A stretch of DNA of 64,000 nucleotides from Salimicrobium album (GTDB lineage Bacteria > Bacillota > Bacilli > Bacillales > Halobacillaceae): the NCBI RefSeq assembly GCF_900107115.1, contig NZ_FNOS01000001.1, positions 620,001 through 684,000 of the forward strand. Direction: 5' to 3'. The notes below the pieces were generated by a model. That model made no database searches. It was not told the origin of the DNA and saw nothing but the letters and a program-made list of their open reading frames with translations. This document shows positions 16,137-26,443 of this stretch, piece after piece; the stretch's first letter is position 1, and every line of letters begins with the position of its first letter. A program made the translations under genes and the position numbers.

Positions 16137-19100
16137 CTTTAGCCTCCTCCTGTTTATTCTCCAGCTGTTCTTCTTCTCTTTTCTGGCTGGCTTCAAATGC
16201 TTTCATTTCCGCTTCGAATTTATCGTTCCCTTCGTTCCTGAATGTTTCGATTCTGCTCCTCATTTCAAGAAATGCTACTGGAACGACGCGTTTGAATTTA
16301 GGAAGTGTTTCCTCCCAGTTATCAAGAATCCGCTGCCCTTTCTCACTCCGGGTATAGCCTGCATGGGCTTCGATCATCTCATAAAGTTCCTGCTTCTCCG
16401 TCTCTTCCTGTATCTGTTCCGAAAGTACAAGCTCTTTATTAAGTTTAGTGCTGAAACTTCCGTCTTCGTCCAGTACATAGGCGATTCCGCCGGACATACC
16501 TGCGGCAAAGTTCCTCCCTGTCTCCCCGAGTACGGCTACCCTTCCTCCTGTCATATATTCACAGCCATGATCCCCCACACCTTCGACTACGAGATGGGCT
16601 CCACTGTTACGTACAGCAAAGCGTTCTCCCGCCTTCCCGCTGATATATGCTTCGCCTCCGGAAGCACCATAAAAGCAGACGTTTCCAGCTATAATGTTAT
16701 CTTCCGCTTTGAACGTAGAACGCGGGGAAGGGTGAACGATGATTTTCCCACCGGAGAGACCTTTTCCGACGTAATCATTTGCATCTCCGACCAGGCGCAT
16801 CGTAAGTCCTCTCGGGATGAAGGCTCCGAAACTCTGACCGGCCGAGCCTTTGAATTTCAGCTGAATCGTATCTTCCGGAAGACCTTCTTCTCCATACTTT
16901 TTCGAAATTTCACTGCCGAGTATCGTTCCGGCCACCCGGTGGATGTTACGTATCGATCCTGTGCCTTTCACCGGTGTTCCATTATCGATCGCTTCCTTAC
17001 AAAGGGGAATCAGTTCCTGGACATCAAGAGACTTCTCGAGTCCGTGATCCTGCTCCACCTGAGAATAATGTCCGACGTTCGATCCTGTCTCCGGACGATA
17101 AAGAAGAGCTGATAAGTCCACATCTTTGGCTTTCCAGTGATCCACATCGGCTTTCCTTTCCAGAACGTCATTTCGACCGATCATTTCGTTCACCGTCCGG
17201 AAACCGAGCTCTGCCATAATTTCTCTTGCCTCTTCTGCTACGAAACGCATGAAATTCGCGACGTGATCAGCATCCCCTATAAATTTCTTTCGAAGCTCCG
17301 GATTTTGGGTGGCAACTCCGACCGGACAGGTATCCAGGTGACAGACGCGCATCATAATACACCCAAGAACTACGAGAGGTGCTGTGGAAAATCCGTACTC
17401 TTCCGCCCCCAGCAGAGCGGCCGTAACGACATCACGTCCCGTCATCAATTTACCATCTGTCTCCACCGTAATCCGGTCCCTGAGTCCGTCCAGGAGGAGA
17501 GTCTGGTGAGTTTCTGCAACTCCAATTTCCCACGGCATTCCTGCATGTTTGATACTCGTCCGGGGCGCGGCACCCGTGCCGCCGTCATAGCCGCTGATCA
17601 GTACAAGATCCGCACGTCCCTTGGCCACACCTGCAGCTATCGTTCCCACCCCTACGGCCGATACCAGTTTGACACTGATACGGGCTTCCGGATTGGCGTT
17701 TTTCAGGTTATGAATCAGTTCCGCTAAATCTTCGATCGAATAAATATCGTGGTGAGGGGGCGGAGAAATCAATTCCACTCCGGGAGTTGCCCCTCTTACT
17801 TCCGCAATCCACGGGTACACTTTCTTACCCGGCAGATGCCCCCCTTCTCCGGGTTTGGCACCTTGGGATACTTTGATCTGAATTTCATCAGCATTCACCA
17901 AATAGTGACTCGTTACCCCGAAACGACCGGAAGCCACCTGTTTAATGGCACTGCGCCTTGAGGTCCCGTCTTTATCCGGGAGGAACCGGTCAGGTGATTC
18001 TCCGCCTTCTCCGGTATTGCTTCGACCTCCAAGTTTGTTCATGGCTACAGCCAAAGCTTCATGGGCCTCCTGTGAAATAGAACCATAGGAAATCGCTCCT
18101 GTTTTGAACCGTTTCACGATTTCTTCCACCGGCTCCACTTCATCAAGAGGAACTGAGGCACGATCTTTGAACTTAATGAGACCGCGGAGCGACTGCAGAT
18201 TATTCGTTTCATCGGTGAGCATCTTCGTGTATTCCTTAAATAGCTTATAGTCATTAGTTCTTGCTGCCCGTTGCAGGGTATGAATAGTCTGGGGGTTGTA
18301 CTGATGATCTTCCCCGTTCATCCTGTACTGGAATTCATCTCCCGGGTCCAGCATCTTCGTCCGGGGCCGCTCGGCTTCGAACCCCCGGTCGTGACGCATG
18401 CACACTTCCCGTTCTATAGTTTCCAGTCCGATGCCCCCGAGCCGGGAGGCTGTTCTAGTGAAATACTTATCTATCACGTCCGGACTGATGCCTACCGCTT
18501 CGAAAATCTGAGCACCGCGGTAACTCTGAATAGTAGATATACCTATTTTGGAAAGTACTTTGACGATTCCGTCCGTAACACTGCTCACGTAGTCGAGGAC
18601 ACTCCGGTCATAGCTGCGATCCGGAATCTCCCCACGCGCCACCAGATCACGGAGCGTTTCATAAGAAAGATAAGGATTCACAGCTTCCGCCCCGTACCCG
18701 AGCAGAGTAGCGAAATGGTGCACTTCTCTAGGCTCTGCCGATTCAAGTATTAAACTGACTTTAGTACGGACACCCTCGCGAATGAGATGATGGTGCAGTC
18801 CTGAAACGGCAAGCAGTGCCGGGATGGCTGCATAGTCTCTGTTCACACCCCTGTCCGACAAAATAAGGAAAGTTGTGCCTTTCTCCACTTCTTTGTCCGC
18901 TTCTTTGAACAGCCGTTCCAGAGCTTTTTCCATTTCGCGTTCCTGGCCATTCTTTTCAAAGAGCAGGGACAACTTCCCGCTTTCAAACCCTTCTATGTTC
19001 TGGTTTTCGATTTTTCCCAGCTGCTCATTGGTCAATACCGGTGTATCGAGTCTCAGATGCCGACAGCTTTCCGGCTTCGGATTCACGACGCTTCCTTCTT

Positions 19101-20748
19101 TCCCGATGGTCGTCTCCGTCATCGTAATAACTTTCTCCCTTATTGCATCGATAGCCGGGTTGGTCACCTGGGCGAAGAGTTGTTTGAAATAGTTGTAGAG
19201 CAGCTGTGGTTTTTTCGAAAGGACAGCGAGAGGAGAATCATATCCCATCGAACCTACAGGGTCTTTCCGGTCAAGGACCAGAGGCTTGATGATTTTATTA
19301 ATCTCCTCCGTCGTGTAACCGAAAGCCAGCTGCCAGGAGATCAGATCATCTCCGGTAATTTGCGGCGCGTCGGCTTCGAGTTCCGGAAAATCGGATAAAT
19401 CGTATTTATTCTCTTTGAGCCACTTTCCGTACGGTTCCTCTTCAGCTATGCCTAATTTAATCTCCTCATCCGGAATAATCCGGCCCTCCTCGAGGTCAAC
19501 CAGAAGCATCTTACCGGGATGGAGACGGCCTTTGTATTCGATATCATCAGCAAAGATATCGAGTGCCCCCACTTCAGAGCCGAGCACAATCATTCCGTCT
19601 TTGGTAACGTAATATCTGGCCGGGCGAAGGCCGTTCCGATCGAGGCAGGCCCCTATCTGTCTGCCGTCTGTATAGCAGACGGCCGCAGGACCGTCCCATG
19701 GTTCCATAAGAGTGCTATGGTATTCATAAAAATCCCGTTTCTTCGGGTGGATCGTCTCGTCGTTGGCCCACGGTTCAGGAATCATCATCATCGCGGAATG
19801 CGCCAGCGATCTTCCTGATAAATACATAAATTCAAGGGCATTATCGAACATAGAAGAATCACTCCCGTCCTCATCAATGACGGGCAAAGCTTTTTTAAGT
19901 TCTTCATCGTTGAATGCTTCTGATTGAGACATTTTTTCGCGGGCCCGCATCCAGTTTACGTTTCCGCGCAGCGTATTGAACTCCCCGTTATGAATAGTAT
20001 AGCGATTCGGGTGGGATCTTTTCCACGAGGGGAAAGTATTTGTACTGAAACGTGAGTGGACCATGGCGAAAGCAGTTTTAAATGTGGGGTGATTCAAATC
20101 AATATAGAAAGAGTCAAGCTGTTCGGGGATCAACATGCCTTTGTAGACGATAGTGGTCGTGGATAAGCTGCACATATAGAATTCTTTGAATTTATCGTTT
20201 TTCTCCAAAGCTTTCAATGCCTGCTTCCGAATAACGTAAAGCTTCCTTTCAAATTCTATGCGACTTTCGATAGTATCATCCGGTTCAATAAACAGTTGTG
20301 AAATGTAAGGCATGGTCGTTTTAGCGTTATCACCGACGAAAGAAGCATTAATCGGCACAGACCTCCATCCCAGGAATTTCTGTCCTTCTTTCTCTACCAG
20401 TCCTTCAAAAATCTTTTTGGCTTCCTGACGGGAATTACGGTCTCTCGGAAGAAAAACCATCCCGACCCCATATTTCCCGGCTTCCGGTAAGTATATATCC
20501 TCTTTTTCGCATTGTTTCTCAAAGAAAGAATGGGGGATCTGGGTCATAATTCCTGCGCCGTCTCCTGTACTGACATCCGCTCCCTGTCCCCCGCGGTGTT
20601 CCAGGTTACAAAGAATGGTAACCGCGTTATTTACGATATCGTGGGATTTCGAACCGTTTATGTTCGCTATCATTCCGATACCGCAGGCTTCGTGTTCAAA
20701 ATCCGGATGGTATAATCCCTGGGCAGCAGGGTATCCTCTTTTTTCCAT
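16105..20748 (-). CDS. gltB: Glutamate synthase large subunit
   Basis: Makes two glutamates from glutamine and 2-oxoglutarate. A 1547-residue protein with an N-terminal class II glutamine amidotransferase domain whose nucleophile is Cys22 (HEACGIGM), exposed after removal of a short propeptide. Then come a central domain, the FMN-binding synthase domain ([23 protein letters not shown] and [11 protein letters not shown]), the 3Fe-4S cysteines of [15 protein letters not shown] near residue 1130, and the C-terminal beta-helix GXGXG domain ([24 protein letters not shown]). AGGAGG precedes the ATG. Called gltA in B. subtilis. No gltC regulator gene is present here; a LysR-type dyad lies upstream. 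Confidence 0.96.
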   Translation of the reverse strand: MEKRGYPAAQGLYHPDFEHEACGIGMIANINGSKSHDIVNNAVTILCNLEHRGGQGADVSTGDGAGIMTQIPHSFFEKQCEKEDIYLPEAGKYGVGMVFLPRDRNSRQEAKKIFEGLVEKEGQKFLGWRSVPINASFVGDNAKTTMPYISQLFIEPDDTIESRIEFERKLYVIRKQALKALEKNDKFKEFYMCSLSTTTIVYKGMLIPEQLDSFYIDLNHPTFKTAFAMVHSRFSTNTFPSWKRSHPNRYTIHNGEFNTLRGNVNWMRAREKMSQSEAFNDEELKKALPVIDEDGSDSSMFDNALEFMYLSGRSLAHSAMMMIPEPWANDETIHPKKRDFYEYHSTLMEPWDGPAAVCYTDGRQIGACLDRNGLRPARYYVTKDGMIVLGSEVGALDIFADDIEYKGRLHPGKMLLVDLEEGRIIPDEEIKLGIAEEEPYGKWLKENKYDLSDFPELEADAPQITGDDLISWQLAFGYTTEEINKIIKPLVLDRKDPVGSMGYDSPLAVLSKKPQLLYNYFKQLFAQVTNPAIDAIREKVITMTETTIGKEGSVVNPKPESCRHLRLDTPVLTNEQLGKIENQNIEGFESGKLSLLFEKNGQEREMEKALERLFKEADKEVEKGTTFLILSDRGVNRDYAAIPALLAVSGLHHHLIREGVRTKVSLILESAEPREVHHFATLLGYGAEAVNPYLSYETLRDLVARGEIPDRSYDRSVLDYVSSVTDGIVKVLSKIGISTIQSYRGAQIFEAVGISPDVIDKYFTRTASRLGGIGLETIEREVCMRHDRGFEAERPRTKMLDPGDEFQYRMNGEDHQYNPQTIHTLQRAARTNDYKLFKEYTKMLTDETNNLQSLRGLIKFKDRASVPLDEVEPVEEIVKRFKTGAISYGSISQEAHEALAVAMNKLGGRSNTGEGGESPDRFLPDKDGTSRRSAIKQVASGRFGVTSHYLVNADEIQIKVSQGAKPGEGGHLPGKKVYPWIAEVRGATPGVELISPPPHHDIYSIEDLAELIHNLKNANPEARISVKLVSAVGVGTIAAGVAKGRADLVLISGYDGGTGAAPRTSIKHAGMPWEIGVAETHQTLLLDGLRDRITVETDGKLMTGRDVVTAALLGAEEYGFSTAPLVVLGCIMMRVCHLDTCPVGVATQNPELRKKFIGDADHVANFMRFVAEEAREIMAELGFRTVNEMIGRNDVLERKADVDHWKAKDVDLSALLYRPETGSNVGHYSQVEQDHGLEKSLDVQELIPLCKEAIDNGTPVKGTGSIRNIHRVAGTILGSEISKKYGEEGLPEDTIQLKFKGSAGQSFGAFIPRGLTMRLVGDANDYVGKGLSGGKIIVHPSPRSTFKAEDNIIAGNVCFYGASGGEAYISGKAGERFAVRNSGAHLVVEGVGDHGCEYMTGGRVAVLGETGRNFAAGMSGGIAYVLDEDGSFSTKLNKELVLSEQIQEETEKQELYEMIEAHAGYTRSEKGQRILDNWEETLPKFKRVVPVAFLEMRSRIETFRNEGNDKFEAEMKAFEASQKREEEQLENKQEEAKDGETDRVYGV

Positions 20749-20865
20749 GTTTTAAAACCTCCTGATGAACGATTATTTATTTTTGAAAATTAAGAAAATT
20801 ACGCTTACAGTAGTGTTGCATAATTATAGTATAAAATACGGAATTTTGCACGCGGGTTAATTTTT

Positions 20866-20880
20866 ATCCAATTAATGGAT
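20866..20880 (-). promoter_or_regulatory. LysR-type (GltC-like) operator candidate
   Basis: ATCCA and TGGAT form a perfect 5-bp dyad with a 5-base spacer and contain the T-N11-A pattern of LysR-type operators. Its centre is about 55-60 bases upstream of the predicted gltB start of transcription, where such activators bind. GltC is the known LysR activator of this operon in Bacillus; identity here is inferred. Confidence 0.4.
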
Positions 20881-20897
20881 CGCTGTTACGACAACTT

Positions 20898-20911
20898 TGT
20901 AAACGTTGACA
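20898..20911. promoter_or_regulatory. Perfect cre (CcpA) site
   Basis: TGTAAACGTTGACA agrees with the consensus TGWAANCGNTNWCA at all 14 positions. It is about 90 bases upstream of the predicted gltB transcription start and also contains the -35 box of a plus-strand promoter. Confidence 0.7.
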
Positions 20912-20933
20912 TTTTATTTTAAAAAAATATAAA
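20906..20933 (+). promoter_or_regulatory. Plus-strand promoter without a downstream gene
   Basis: A perfect TTGACA (20906-20911) and TATAAA (20928-20933) are 16 bases apart. The promoter points away from gltB into about 90 bases of A/T-rich DNA and then antisense into fumC. Confidence 0.5.
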
Positions 20934-21018
20934 CTTTCTGTTTCTGTTAATAATTAAAAGAAATAATTATCCATAATCATTAATGTTTATTCAAAAAGAT
21001 ATGAATTATTCATTATAA

Positions 21019-21055
21019 AAAAACCTGAGAAGGGACCGCTCCCTTCTCAGGCTTC
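21019..21055 (-). terminator. Terminator of fumC
   Basis: An 11-bp perfect stem (CCTGAGAAGGG with CCCTTCTCAGG) is followed on the minus strand by seven T residues. It lies about 22 bases after the fumC stop. Confidence 0.88.
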
Positions 21056-21076
21056 TGTAATTCTCTATTCCCCCGT

Positions 21077-22468
21077 TTATTTTGCGTTCGGTTTCGTCAT
21101 TTCTTCAGGTTTAACATATTCCTCAAACTGCTCTTCTGTCAGTAAATCGAGCTCTACTGCCGTTTCTTTCAGATTCTGATTCTTTTCGAAAGCAGTTTTC
21201 GCTATTTTCGCAGCATTTTCGTATCCAATGTGCGGGTTAAGAGCTGTTACAAGCATGAGCGAATCGCGAAGATACTCTTCGATTTTCTCCATATTCGGCT
21301 CCAGTCCCTGTACACAGCGTTCGTCGAAACTCTTCATACTGTCTGCAAGAATTTGGGACGACTGCAGGAAGTTATAGGCAATTACCGGTTTGAAGACATT
21401 CAGCTCAAAGTTACCCTGACTTGCTGCAAAACCGATAGTCGCATCGTTACCCATAACCTGGGCTGCAACCATCGTTACTGCCTCACTTTGAGTCGGGTTG
21501 ACTTTTCCGGGCATTATAGAACTCCCCGGCTCGTTAGCCGGAATCGTAATTTCCCCGATACCCGAACGTGGTCCGCTGCCGAGCCAGCGAACGTCATTGG
21601 CGATTTTCATCATATCCGCTGCCAGTGCTTTTACAGCTCCGTGCGCATGTACGAGTTCATCATGAGAGGTAAGGGAATGAAATTTATTAGGTGCCGAAAT
21701 AAAATCTTTCCCCGTATCCTTGTTGATATAGGAAACGACTTTTTCAGAAAAGTCCACATGAGCGTTCAGACCTGTGCCGACCGCTGTTCCCCCGATGGCC
21801 AGTTCTTTTACGTATGTAATGCTTTCAGTCAGCATCTTTTCCGTTTTCTCAAGCATTCTGTGCCATCCGCTTATTTCCTGGCCAAGTGTCAGAGGAGTGG
21901 CATCCTGAAGGTGAGTCCGGCCGATTTTAACGATGTCGTTAAACGCTTCCATTTTTTCTTTCAATGTCTTCTTTAACTGTTCCGAAGACGGGAGCAGCAC
22001 ATCTTCCACTTTACGTACAGCTGCAATGTGCATCGCTGTAGGATACGTGTCGTTGGAACTCTGGGATTTATTCACGTCATCATTCGGATGAAGACGGGTT
22101 TCTTTTCCTTCTTTTTCAAGCCATTCACTGCCGACGTATGCGATGACTTCGTTTACGTTCATGTTGGACTGCGTTCCGCTTCCGGTCTGCCACACGACGA
22201 GTGGAAAGTGGTCGTCCAGTTCGCCTGCCGTAATTTTATCTGCTGCATATGCGATAGCATCCGCTTTGTCTTTCTCCAGAAGACCGAGTTCTTCGTTCGC
22301 GCGGGCTGCACTTTTTTTCAGGATAGCGAATCCTTCAATGATTTCTTTCGGCATTTTTTCGTCACCGATCGGAAAATTTTCTTTACTCCGTTGCGTCTGG
22401 GCCGCCCAGTATTTATCTTTCGGTACTTTCATTTCCCCTAATGTGTCTTTTTCAATACGATATTCCAC
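21077..22468 (-). CDS. fumC: Class II fumarate hydratase
   Basis: TCA-cycle enzyme that interconverts fumarate and malate; homotetramer without iron-sulfur cluster. About 463 residues. Conserved regions: [30 protein letters not shown] (catalytic His region) and the signature [15 protein letters not shown] near residue 317. The start is GTG at 22468 with AAGGAGG 9 bases upstream; the longer in-frame form has no ribosome site. Monocistronic, with a terminator behind it. Confidence 0.95.
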   Translation of the reverse strand: MEYRIEKDTLGEMKVPKDKYWAAQTQRSKENFPIGDEKMPKEIIEGFAILKKSAARANEELGLLEKDKADAIAYAADKITAGELDDHFPLVVWQTGSGTQSNMNVNEVIAYVGSEWLEKEGKETRLHPNDDVNKSQSSNDTYPTAMHIAAVRKVEDVLLPSSEQLKKTLKEKMEAFNDIVKIGRTHLQDATPLTLGQEISGWHRMLEKTEKMLTESITYVKELAIGGTAVGTGLNAHVDFSEKVVSYINKDTGKDFISAPNKFHSLTSHDELVHAHGAVKALAADMMKIANDVRWLGSGPRSGIGEITIPANEPGSSIMPGKVNPTQSEAVTMVAAQVMGNDATIGFAASQGNFELNVFKPVIAYNFLQSSQILADSMKSFDERCVQGLEPNMEKIEEYLRDSLMLVTALNPHIGYENAAKIAKTAFEKNQNLKETAVELDLLTEEQFEEYVKPEEMTKPNAK

Positions 22469-22616
22469 TTGATGATCCCTCCTTAAAATGGTTCCATTTA
22501 ATTGTATCAACTTTCAATCGAACTATCACCTTTTTGATGCAAACTCCGCAAAAACTTGGAAAACCGCTTAATTTGCATTTGGATCGGGAATGATAGAACA
22601 AGAAGGAGGAATACAT

Positions 22617-23237
22617 ATGCACATAGCAATACTTGGAGCGACAGGGAGAGTAGGCCACAGAGTTGCAAATAAACTTGCTGAGCAGCACACTGTGTCCGCT
22701 CTCGTCAGAGACAGCAAGAAAGCTTCCGGTCTGCTCAATGACGATATAAACCGTATAGAGGGGAACGTACTGGACCCGGAAGCCCTCCGGAAAACTCTGG
22801 AACATGCAGATGTGGTGTTCAGTGCTCTTGGAACCGATAAAACGACGACGTTATCGGAGTTCACTCCGACCTGCCTCGAAATAATGAAGGAATACAATAT
22901 TCCTCGCATAGTTACGATTGGTACGGCGGGCATTTTGAACAGCCGGACGGAAGAAGGTAAGCTGAGATATCAGACAGACGAGTCGAAACGGAGAATTACG
23001 TTCGCTGCAAAAGAGCATGAAAAAGTTTACCGGGAATTTGAAAACAGTGACAGGAGCTGGACGATTCTTTGTCCGACTTACCTGCCGGATGAAGAATCGG
23101 GGGGTCCTCTCCGTGAAGAAGCTGATTATTTACCCGAAAACGGTAAAAGAGCTCCGGTCCCTGATGTAGCGGAGGTCGCCGTCCGCGAAATAATTTCTCC
23201 CGACTATAAAAATAAGCGTGTCGGACTGGCACTCTGA
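22617..23237 (+). CDS. NAD(P)H-binding SDR-like protein (NmrA/YwnB type)
   Basis: Small atypical short-chain dehydrogenase of 206 residues. N-terminal dinucleotide motif AILGATGRVGHRVANKL; VFSALGTDK ends the fourth strand; no complete YxxxK active site is obvious, which is common in NmrA-like sensors or flavin reductases. Start MHIAILGATG has GAAGGAGG upstream; nine residues before it are not needed. Divergent from fumC, ends in a terminator shared with the next gene. Substrate unknown. Confidence 0.8.
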   Translation: MHIAILGATGRVGHRVANKLAEQHTVSALVRDSKKASGLLNDDINRIEGNVLDPEALRKTLEHADVVFSALGTDKTTTLSEFTPTCLEIMKEYNIPRIVTIGTAGILNSRTEEGKLRYQTDESKRRITFAAKEHEKVYREFENSDRSWTILCPTYLPDEESGGPLREEADYLPENGKRAPVPDVAEVAVREIISPDYKNKRVGLAL

Positions 23238-23245
23238 CCGAAAGA

Positions 23246-23280
23246 AAAACTCCCGGACGCGAGAAGCCCGGGAGTTTTTA
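23246..23280. terminator. Bidirectional terminator between convergent genes
   Basis: AAAAACTCCCGG and CCCGGGAGTTTTT flank a loop of about 10 bases, giving a T-run on both strands, between the SDR-like gene and the carboxypeptidase gene. Confidence 0.85.
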
Positions 23281-23291
23281 AATCCATATTA

Positions 23292-24164
23292 TCACTGATT
23301 GGCAGGATACAGCCCAAAATATTCTTCAAGCGTCACATTCTCCGCGTGCACTTTACCCGCCAGCTCTTTTCCTACAAAACGCAGATGCCAGGGTTCATAG
23401 GCGTACCCGGTGATATCCGACTTGCCCTCGGGATAACGAATGACGAAGCCGAAACGGTGCGCATTTTCCTTCAGCCACTGACCTTCTTCTGTATTTACGA
23501 AAGACTCATCAAGTCCGAAACCCATTTCAGCAGACGTTACGTCCATGGCAAGCCCGGTCTGGTGCTCGCTCGTCCCCGGCTTAGCGGAATAACGATTCGC
23601 ATATTCTCTTCCATTTTCCGCTACGGAGTTTTCGTAAATCGCTTTCTGTCGTTCATAAGAACGGTAGCCGGAAGCAGCGACAGGTTCCAAACCGTCCTCT
23701 TCTGCTGCCTGGAACAACTCTTCGAGAGCCACAGCTGCCTTTTTCCTCATCTGCTTTTTCGGATGAAACTCTTCAAAAGAGAACGGAACATCCGGCACGG
23801 TCAGGTTCGGAGTTTCGTACCCTTCCGGCAGCTTTCTCTGCTTATTAACTATTACATCAATTCTTTCAGGCTCCTCTACTTCGATCATACTTCCATCTTC
23901 TGAGGTTTTCCGGCTCTTACCTGTCTCTTTGTTTCCTCCGCTTTCATTTTCATCGCTATCGTCCTGACCCGTTTCCTCTTTATTACCGTTTCCTGCCTGA
24001 CTATCGCCACTACTGTCCTTTTGGTCAGTACTTCCTTTACTGCTCGTCTGTTCCTCTCCGGACTTCTCCGGTTCTGCCCCGTTATCTTCCGCAGTATTTT
24101 CACCGGCACAACCGGCAAGCAGAAGTCCCAAGCCTATAATTGCCGCCACTACAGATTTTTTCAT
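23292..24164 (-). CDS. Lipoprotein D-Ala-D-Ala/LD-carboxypeptidase, VanY (M15B) family
   Basis: Cell-wall enzyme that trims peptide stems; anchored by lipid to the membrane. A signal peptide with lipobox LLAGC (Cys19) is followed by about 70 residues of acidic Ser/Glu/Gly low-complexity linker, then the VanY domain. Zinc and catalytic residues are in SEHQTGLAMDV (His and Asp) and EPWHLRFVG (Glu and His); SGYRSYERQ is the family's arginine motif. Length 290. Related to B. subtilis YodJ. Strongly acidic linker is compatible with a salty habitat. Confidence 0.88.
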   Translation of the reverse strand: MKKSVVAAIIGLGLLLAGCAGENTAEDNGAEPEKSGEEQTSSKGSTDQKDSSGDSQAGNGNKEETGQDDSDENESGGNKETGKSRKTSEDGSMIEVEEPERIDVIVNKQRKLPEGYETPNLTVPDVPFSFEEFHPKKQMRKKAAVALEELFQAAEEDGLEPVAASGYRSYERQKAIYENSVAENGREYANRYSAKPGTSEHQTGLAMDVTSAEMGFGLDESFVNTEEGQWLKENAHRFGFVIRYPEGKSDITGYAYEPWHLRFVGKELAGKVHAENVTLEEYFGLYPANQ

Positions 24165-24249
24165 ATTTTATGTACCCGCCTTTTTGTAAAAAATATCCTT
24201 ACCCACTATATCATGAAAACCATTCGCCTGTATAACCGCTTCTGAAACA

Positions 24250-24288
24250 TAACAAAAAGCGTACCCACTCGTTGCAGGTACACTTTTC
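24250..24288 (-). terminator. Terminator of the IDEAL-domain gene
   Basis: On the minus strand AAAAGTGTACC and GGTACGCTTTT form an 11-bp stem (one wobble) followed by TTTG, 15 bases after the stop codon. Confidence 0.6.
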
Positions 24289-24304
24289 GTTGACCGAACT
24301 TATG

Positions 24305-24547
24305 TTATTCCCAGGTGTAGGGCTGATAATGTACGGATAGTCGCTCGAAAGCAGCTCTGTCATCATTGTCAATAGCTTCGTTTATAGCGGCATCCAGGCG
24401 GTTTTTGTTGAATTCATATACCATCTGGTCCAGAAATAACCGGGAAGCCAGCTTAATACCGTAGGACAACTCTCGTTTTGCAGTAATATTTTTTCCTTTG
24501 TATGCCGGGAACCGTCGAAGAACGTATACACTCTTTTGCTTCCTCAT
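24305..24547 (-). CDS. Small IDEAL-domain protein
   Basis: An 80-residue basic-then-acidic protein. The C-terminal half, LFLDQMVYEFNKNRLDAAINEAIDNDDRAAFERLSVHY, fits the short IDEAL domain (INEAID variant) seen in Bacillus proteins such as YpiB, followed by a short tail YQPYTWE. Its N-terminus is rich in Lys/Arg. A ribosome site GGGGG precedes the ATG. It stands alone with a terminator. Proteins of this domain are often regulators acting through protein contacts; the partner is unknown. Confidence 0.7.
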   Translation of the reverse strand: MRKQKSVYVLRRFPAYKGKNITAKRELSYGIKLASRLFLDQMVYEFNKNRLDAAINEAIDNDDRAAFERLSVHYQPYTWE

Positions 24548-24657
24548 GAGATTACCCCCTCAATCCTTTTTTCCATTATGCAAGATAACAGATGATTTAG
24601 CAACAATTTTCTGAATATTTAATTATAATATACCCGCTTTCTCTCTTTTGAAACATA

Positions 24658-24694
24658 AAAAGGCCGGCAGAAATCTTTTCCTGCCGGCACTGTC
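24658..24694 (-). terminator. Terminator of wrbA
   Basis: GCCGGCAG and CTGCCGGC form a perfect 8-bp stem followed on the minus strand by TTTTTATG, 10 bases after the stop codon. Confidence 0.85.
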
Positions 24695-24702
24695 TGGTTA
24701 TT

Positions 24703-25305
24703 TTACTGTTTAATTTTTTCTGCAATCTGCACGGTACGTTTAGCCTGGTGGCGTACCGCTCCTTCGACATCTTCTTTCATATTGCCTTCGCCATCTACAC
24801 TTACACTTGTTCCATACGGATTTCCGCCTGCTGCGAAAATCGTATCGTCCGAGTAACCTGTAGGTACGACGATAGCACCCCAGTGATACATAGTGGTATA
24901 AATGTTCAGAATAGTCGCTTCCTGTCCTCCGTGAGGGTTTTGAGCGGAAGACATGGCTGTAGCCACTTTGTTGACAAGTTTTCCTTGAGCCCATAGGCCA
25001 CCTGCCATATCAAAGAATTGTTTCAGTTGTGCAGGTACGCTTCCGAAACGTGTCGGTGAACTGAAAACAAACGCATCTGCCCATTCCAGATCTTCCACTT
25101 TCGCTTCAGGGACTACGTCTTTCGTAGCTTCGTAATGTTCTTTCCAAGCAGGGTTCTTTTCAATGGCAGCCATAGGAGCAAGTTCAGGAGCACGCACGAG
25201 CTTAACTTCCGCTCCTTCTTTCTCGGCTTCCTCTTTTGCCCACTTAGCCATCTGATAGTTCGTACCTGTAGAACTGTAATAAATAACAGCCAGCTTAATT
25301 GCCAT
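24703..25305 (-). CDS. wrbA: NAD(P)H:quinone oxidoreductase, WrbA type
   Basis: Flavodoxin-like FMN enzyme that reduces quinones by two electrons and avoids semiquinone radicals. 200 residues. The phosphate-binding loop is YYSSTGTNYQMAKWA; the FMN-contact stretches SSPTRFGSVPAQLKQF and SAQNPHGGQEATIL are typical of WrbA. Start MAIKLAVIYY at 25305 has GGGAGG upstream; 24 more in-frame residues upstream look like untranslated leader. Monocistronic; divergent from the CDF gene. Confidence 0.9.
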   Translation of the reverse strand: MAIKLAVIYYSSTGTNYQMAKWAKEEAEKEGAEVKLVRAPELAPMAAIEKNPAWKEHYEATKDVVPEAKVEDLEWADAFVFSSPTRFGSVPAQLKQFFDMAGGLWAQGKLVNKVATAMSSAQNPHGGQEATILNIYTTMYHWGAIVVPTGYSDDTIFAAGGNPYGTSVSVDGEGNMKEDVEGAVRHQAKRTVQIAEKIKQ

Positions 25306-25539
25306 AAAAATAATACCTCCCAGCGATATTTTCGTCGGTATCAGCATCGGGGACGAGCCACGCACTGTTCCGACCACACTACTTACAATAACCTAATTAT
25401 CTCAACTTAAAACTATTTAGACGAAGAATCTTTTAATCCCACACTGCTCTCCCTTGCGAAATTTTATATTGTTGTCAATATTGCTTCAATTTCGCCTTTT
25501 CCTCTTTCTTTAATGCTGTTAGCCTGCCTGTGGTATATT

Positions 25540-25548
25540 TGCTATGAT
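25540..25548 (+). promoter_or_regulatory. Extended -10 promoter of the CDF gene
   Basis: TGC precedes TATGAT, an extended -10 element, 28 bases before the start codon. No good -35 is visible and no manganese riboswitch is recognisable in the leader. Confidence 0.4.
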
Positions 25549-25576
25549 AGAAGGATGGTAAGGAGAGAGATAATCG

Positions 25577-26443
25577 ATGGAAAACAACCAGTGGAAAAAA
25601 GGAGAAACAGGTGCCTGGGTCAGCATTATCGCTTATGTCGTATTATCGATATCGAAACTGATCATAGCACAGGTCGGATCGTCCGATGCCTTACGGGCAG
25701 ACGGATTAAATAATACAACGGACATAATCGCCTCATTGGCTGTGCTGATCGGCCTGCGCATCTCCCGGAAACCTCCGGACAGCGATCACCACTACGGCCA
25801 CTCCAGGGCTGAAACCATTTCTTCTCTGATTGCTGCCTTCATTATGGCTACTATCGGTATTCAAGTACTTTTCGGGGCAGGCGAAACGATCGTCAATCGT
25901 CAGTTTGGAGAACCGTCCCTGCTCACGGGGTGGACAGCGATTGCAGGAGCGGTCATTATGTACGGTGTGTACCGTTTCAACCTCCGATTGTCACGCCAGG
26001 TAAGCAGCCGGGCTTTATACGCCGCAGCCCAGGACAACCGATCGGACGCTCTTGTGAGTATCGGAGCCGCAGTGGGTATTTTCGGTACGATGTCCGGCAT
26101 GCTCTGGATGGATCCAGCTGCAGCTGTCATCGTCGGCGCCGTTATTTTAAAAACGTCGTGGGATATTTTCACGGACGCGACTCACCTGTTAACGGACGGG
26201 TTCGATGAAGATGAACTTCATGAAATCAAATCGACTATCTCGTCCCACCCCGAAGTGAACAAGGTGGCTGACGTCAAAGCCCGTCTCCAGGGTAATGAAA
26301 CGCTCGTCGACGTAATCATTCTCGTATCTCCGGACATCACCGTCCAGAAAGCCCATGATATTACGGATGAGATAGAAATACTTCTCGAAAAAAATCATCA
26401 CATTTCTTACGCTCATATTCATACGGAACCATATCACGGTTAA
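25577..26443 (+). CDS. Cation diffusion facilitator, manganese-type residues
   Basis: Proton-driven metal exporter of the CDF family, 288 residues, about six membrane helices plus a C-terminal cytoplasmic ferredoxin-like domain (from about 200). The family block HYGHSRAETISSLIAAF is present. The transport site reads Asn45-x3-Asp49 in helix 2 and Asp153-x3-Asp157 in helix 5. Zinc exporters usually have His/Asp in the first position; Asn-Asp/Asp-Asp is reported for bacterial Mn2+ exporters such as MntE. I infer Mn2+ export; B. subtilis MneS (YeaB) is similar in length. Its stop codon overlaps that of azlD. Confidence 0.82.
   Translation: MENNQWKKGETGAWVSIIAYVVLSISKLIIAQVGSSDALRADGLNNTTDIIASLAVLIGLRISRKPPDSDHHYGHSRAETISSLIAAFIMATIGIQVLFGAGETIVNRQFGEPSLLTGWTAIAGAVIMYGVYRFNLRLSRQVSSRALYAAAQDNRSDALVSIGAAVGIFGTMSGMLWMDPAAAVIVGAVILKTSWDIFTDATHLLTDGFDEDELHEIKSTISSHPEVNKVADVKARLQGNETLVDVIILVSPDITVQKAHDITDEIEILLEKNHHISYAHIHTEPYHG

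Larger units (their letters stand above)
20749..21018. other. Regulatory spacer between gltB and fumC 3' end (about 330 bases gene-free)
   Basis: No coding region is supported. The spacer holds, from the gltB side, a TATAAT box for gltB (minus strand, 20823-20828) with a weak -35, a small dyad (20866-20880), a perfect cre (20898-20911), and a plus-strand promoter overlapping that cre. The rest (20934-21018) is very A/T-rich with several ATTAT repeats. Confidence 0.6.
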
